From: JAPLHP01 sp963720375
Lineage (GTDB): Bacteria; Chloroflexota; Dehalococcoidia; UBA2247; RBG-13-53-26
Length of the DNA stretch: 64,000 nt
NCBI GenBank assembly: GCA_963720375.1
Contig: CAVRFM010000020.1
Location: 40,403 to 104,402, forward strand
Direction: 5' to 3'
Shown: in pieces, positions 60,708-64,000 of the stretch
Layout: the number at the start of each line of letters is the position of its first letter
Position numbering within the stretch: the stretch's first letter is position 1
Position numbers and translations under genes: made by a program
Notes under the pieces: model-generated
The model's database searches: none
What the model saw: only the letters and a program-made list of their open reading frames with translations
Told to the model about the DNA's origin: nothing

Positions 60708-60829
60708 TCTCCTACGGGATCAGTGATCGAGCGTTTAGCGAGATCTGGTTTGACTTGGAAGATTACTCACCTTATTGGTGAATTGAGTTAAAGCTGAATT
60801 AGCGTATTGCTGATTTAAGCGCCTCTTCA

Positions 60830-60858
60830 TTGACAAGCCATATGATTTCCCATAAAAT
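60830..60858 (+). promoter_or_regulatory. Main promoter of the 23S rRNA gene
   Basis: A perfect TTGACA at 60830-60835 and TAAAAT at 60853-60858 are 17 bases apart, eleven of twelve consensus positions. A start near 60865 puts about 80 bases of leader before the mature 23S 5' end, including the left arm of the processing stem. It implies the 23S gene is transcribed independently of a 16S gene. Confidence 0.75.
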
Positions 60859-60925
60859 GTAAGTTTGTCAGTTTAACCACGCACATTAACAAGCGAATAG
60901 AACAAACAGACAATAATAGAATAAA

Positions 60926-60939
60926 GGTATTGCTCTGGG
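60926..60939 (+). other. Left arm of the pre-23S processing stem
   Basis: GGTATTGCTCTGGG is the perfect 14-base complement of CCCAGAGCAATACC at 63907-63920. Together they close a stalk around the whole 23S rRNA, the form cut by RNase III-type enzymes. Confidence 0.85.
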
Positions 60940-60945
60940 TGAATA

Positions 60946-63903
<2,958 letters not shown>

Positions 63904-63906
63904 TTT

Positions 63907-63920
63907 CCCAGAGCAATACC
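63907..63920 (+). other. Right arm of the pre-23S processing stem
   Basis: CCCAGAGCAATACC pairs with 60926-60939 over 14 bases without mismatch. The initiator tRNA begins only nine bases later, so it is probably in the same primary transcript. Confidence 0.85.
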
Positions 63921-63929
63921 GTTATATAT

Positions 63930-64000
63930 CGCGGGGTGGAGCAGTGGTAGCTCGTCGGGCCCATAACCCGAAGGCCGTTGGTTCAAATCCAACCCCCGCT
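63930..64000 (+). tRNA. Initiator tRNA-Met (CAT), cut at the window end
   Basis: A cloverleaf with anticodon CAT in the loop CCCATAA. The anticodon stem ends in three G-C pairs (GGG/CCC), and position 1 (C) faces position 72 (T) unpaired; both are initiator hallmarks. The T arm is GTTGG-TTCAAAT-CCAAC. The window ends at about position 72, so the discriminator base and any CCA lie outside. Confidence 0.93.

Noticed and set aside
63904..64000. 5S rRNA directly after 23S
   Set aside because: The sequence after the processing stem is an initiator tRNA; a 5S gene could only lie beyond the window.

Overview
The window reads as a gene-dense chromosomal segment of an anaerobic bacterium of moderate GC. 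The best guess is Chloroflexota, close to Dehalococcoidia. This is inference from content: a lone 23S rRNA gene with no adjacent 16S, GTG/TTG starts, SD-poor (possibly leaderless) genes, a DUF2344 protein detached from its radical-SAM partner, and a formate dehydrogenase and a glycyl radical enzyme that point to anaerobic life. No insertion sequence, prophage, CRISPR array or toxin-antitoxin locus was seen.

Layout. 0-7 kb: a giant formate dehydrogenase fused to a GltD-like flavoprotein, then mutS. 7-19 kb: a divergent PlsY paralogue, an MFS transporter, an ATP-grasp/NYN pair, a sugar-nucleotide and glycosyltransferase group (galU, DUF5752, a split GT-B enzyme), a polyamine group (ornithine decarboxylase-like gene, speE, hydrolase), an MrfA-like helicase and a DUF503 gene. 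19-32 kb: ftsH, moaE, the opposite-strand group rsmI-metG-prenyl synthase, then guaB3-argF-der-plsY-gpsA. 31-40 kb: dnaJ, clpC, radA, ybeY, dnaX, ybaB, recR and a methylmalonyl-CoA epimerase-like gene, closed by a strong bidirectional terminator. 40-45 kb: an accessory catabolic patch with a glycyl radical enzyme, an amidohydrolase-fold partner lacking most metal ligands, and an enoyl-CoA hydratase. 45-50 kb: a replication operon rplI-dnaB-dnaD-like-dnaC-like, the last with two tandem loader ATPase domains, then htpX with an EF-hand loop. 50-57 kb: mtaB, tilS and a phosphate group (DUF47, Pit transporter, PhoU). 57-64 kb: a histidine phosphatase, DUF2344, relA, rpsT, the 23S rRNA gene with a matching processing stem, and an initiator tRNA cut by the window end.

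Two cross-cutting points matter for a user. First, six otherwise intact genes (a glycosyltransferase, der, dnaJ, radA, an epimerase-like gene, pit) are each broken by what looks like exactly one extra base. Removing one base restores a family-sized protein every time. Most are housekeeping genes, so assembly or sequencing insertion errors are the simplest reading, though real frameshifts or recoding are not excluded. Second, the most novel-looking architectures are the formate dehydrogenase with a GltD module placed between the two halves of its ferredoxin domain, the double-ATPase helicase loader, and the glycyl radical enzyme operon.
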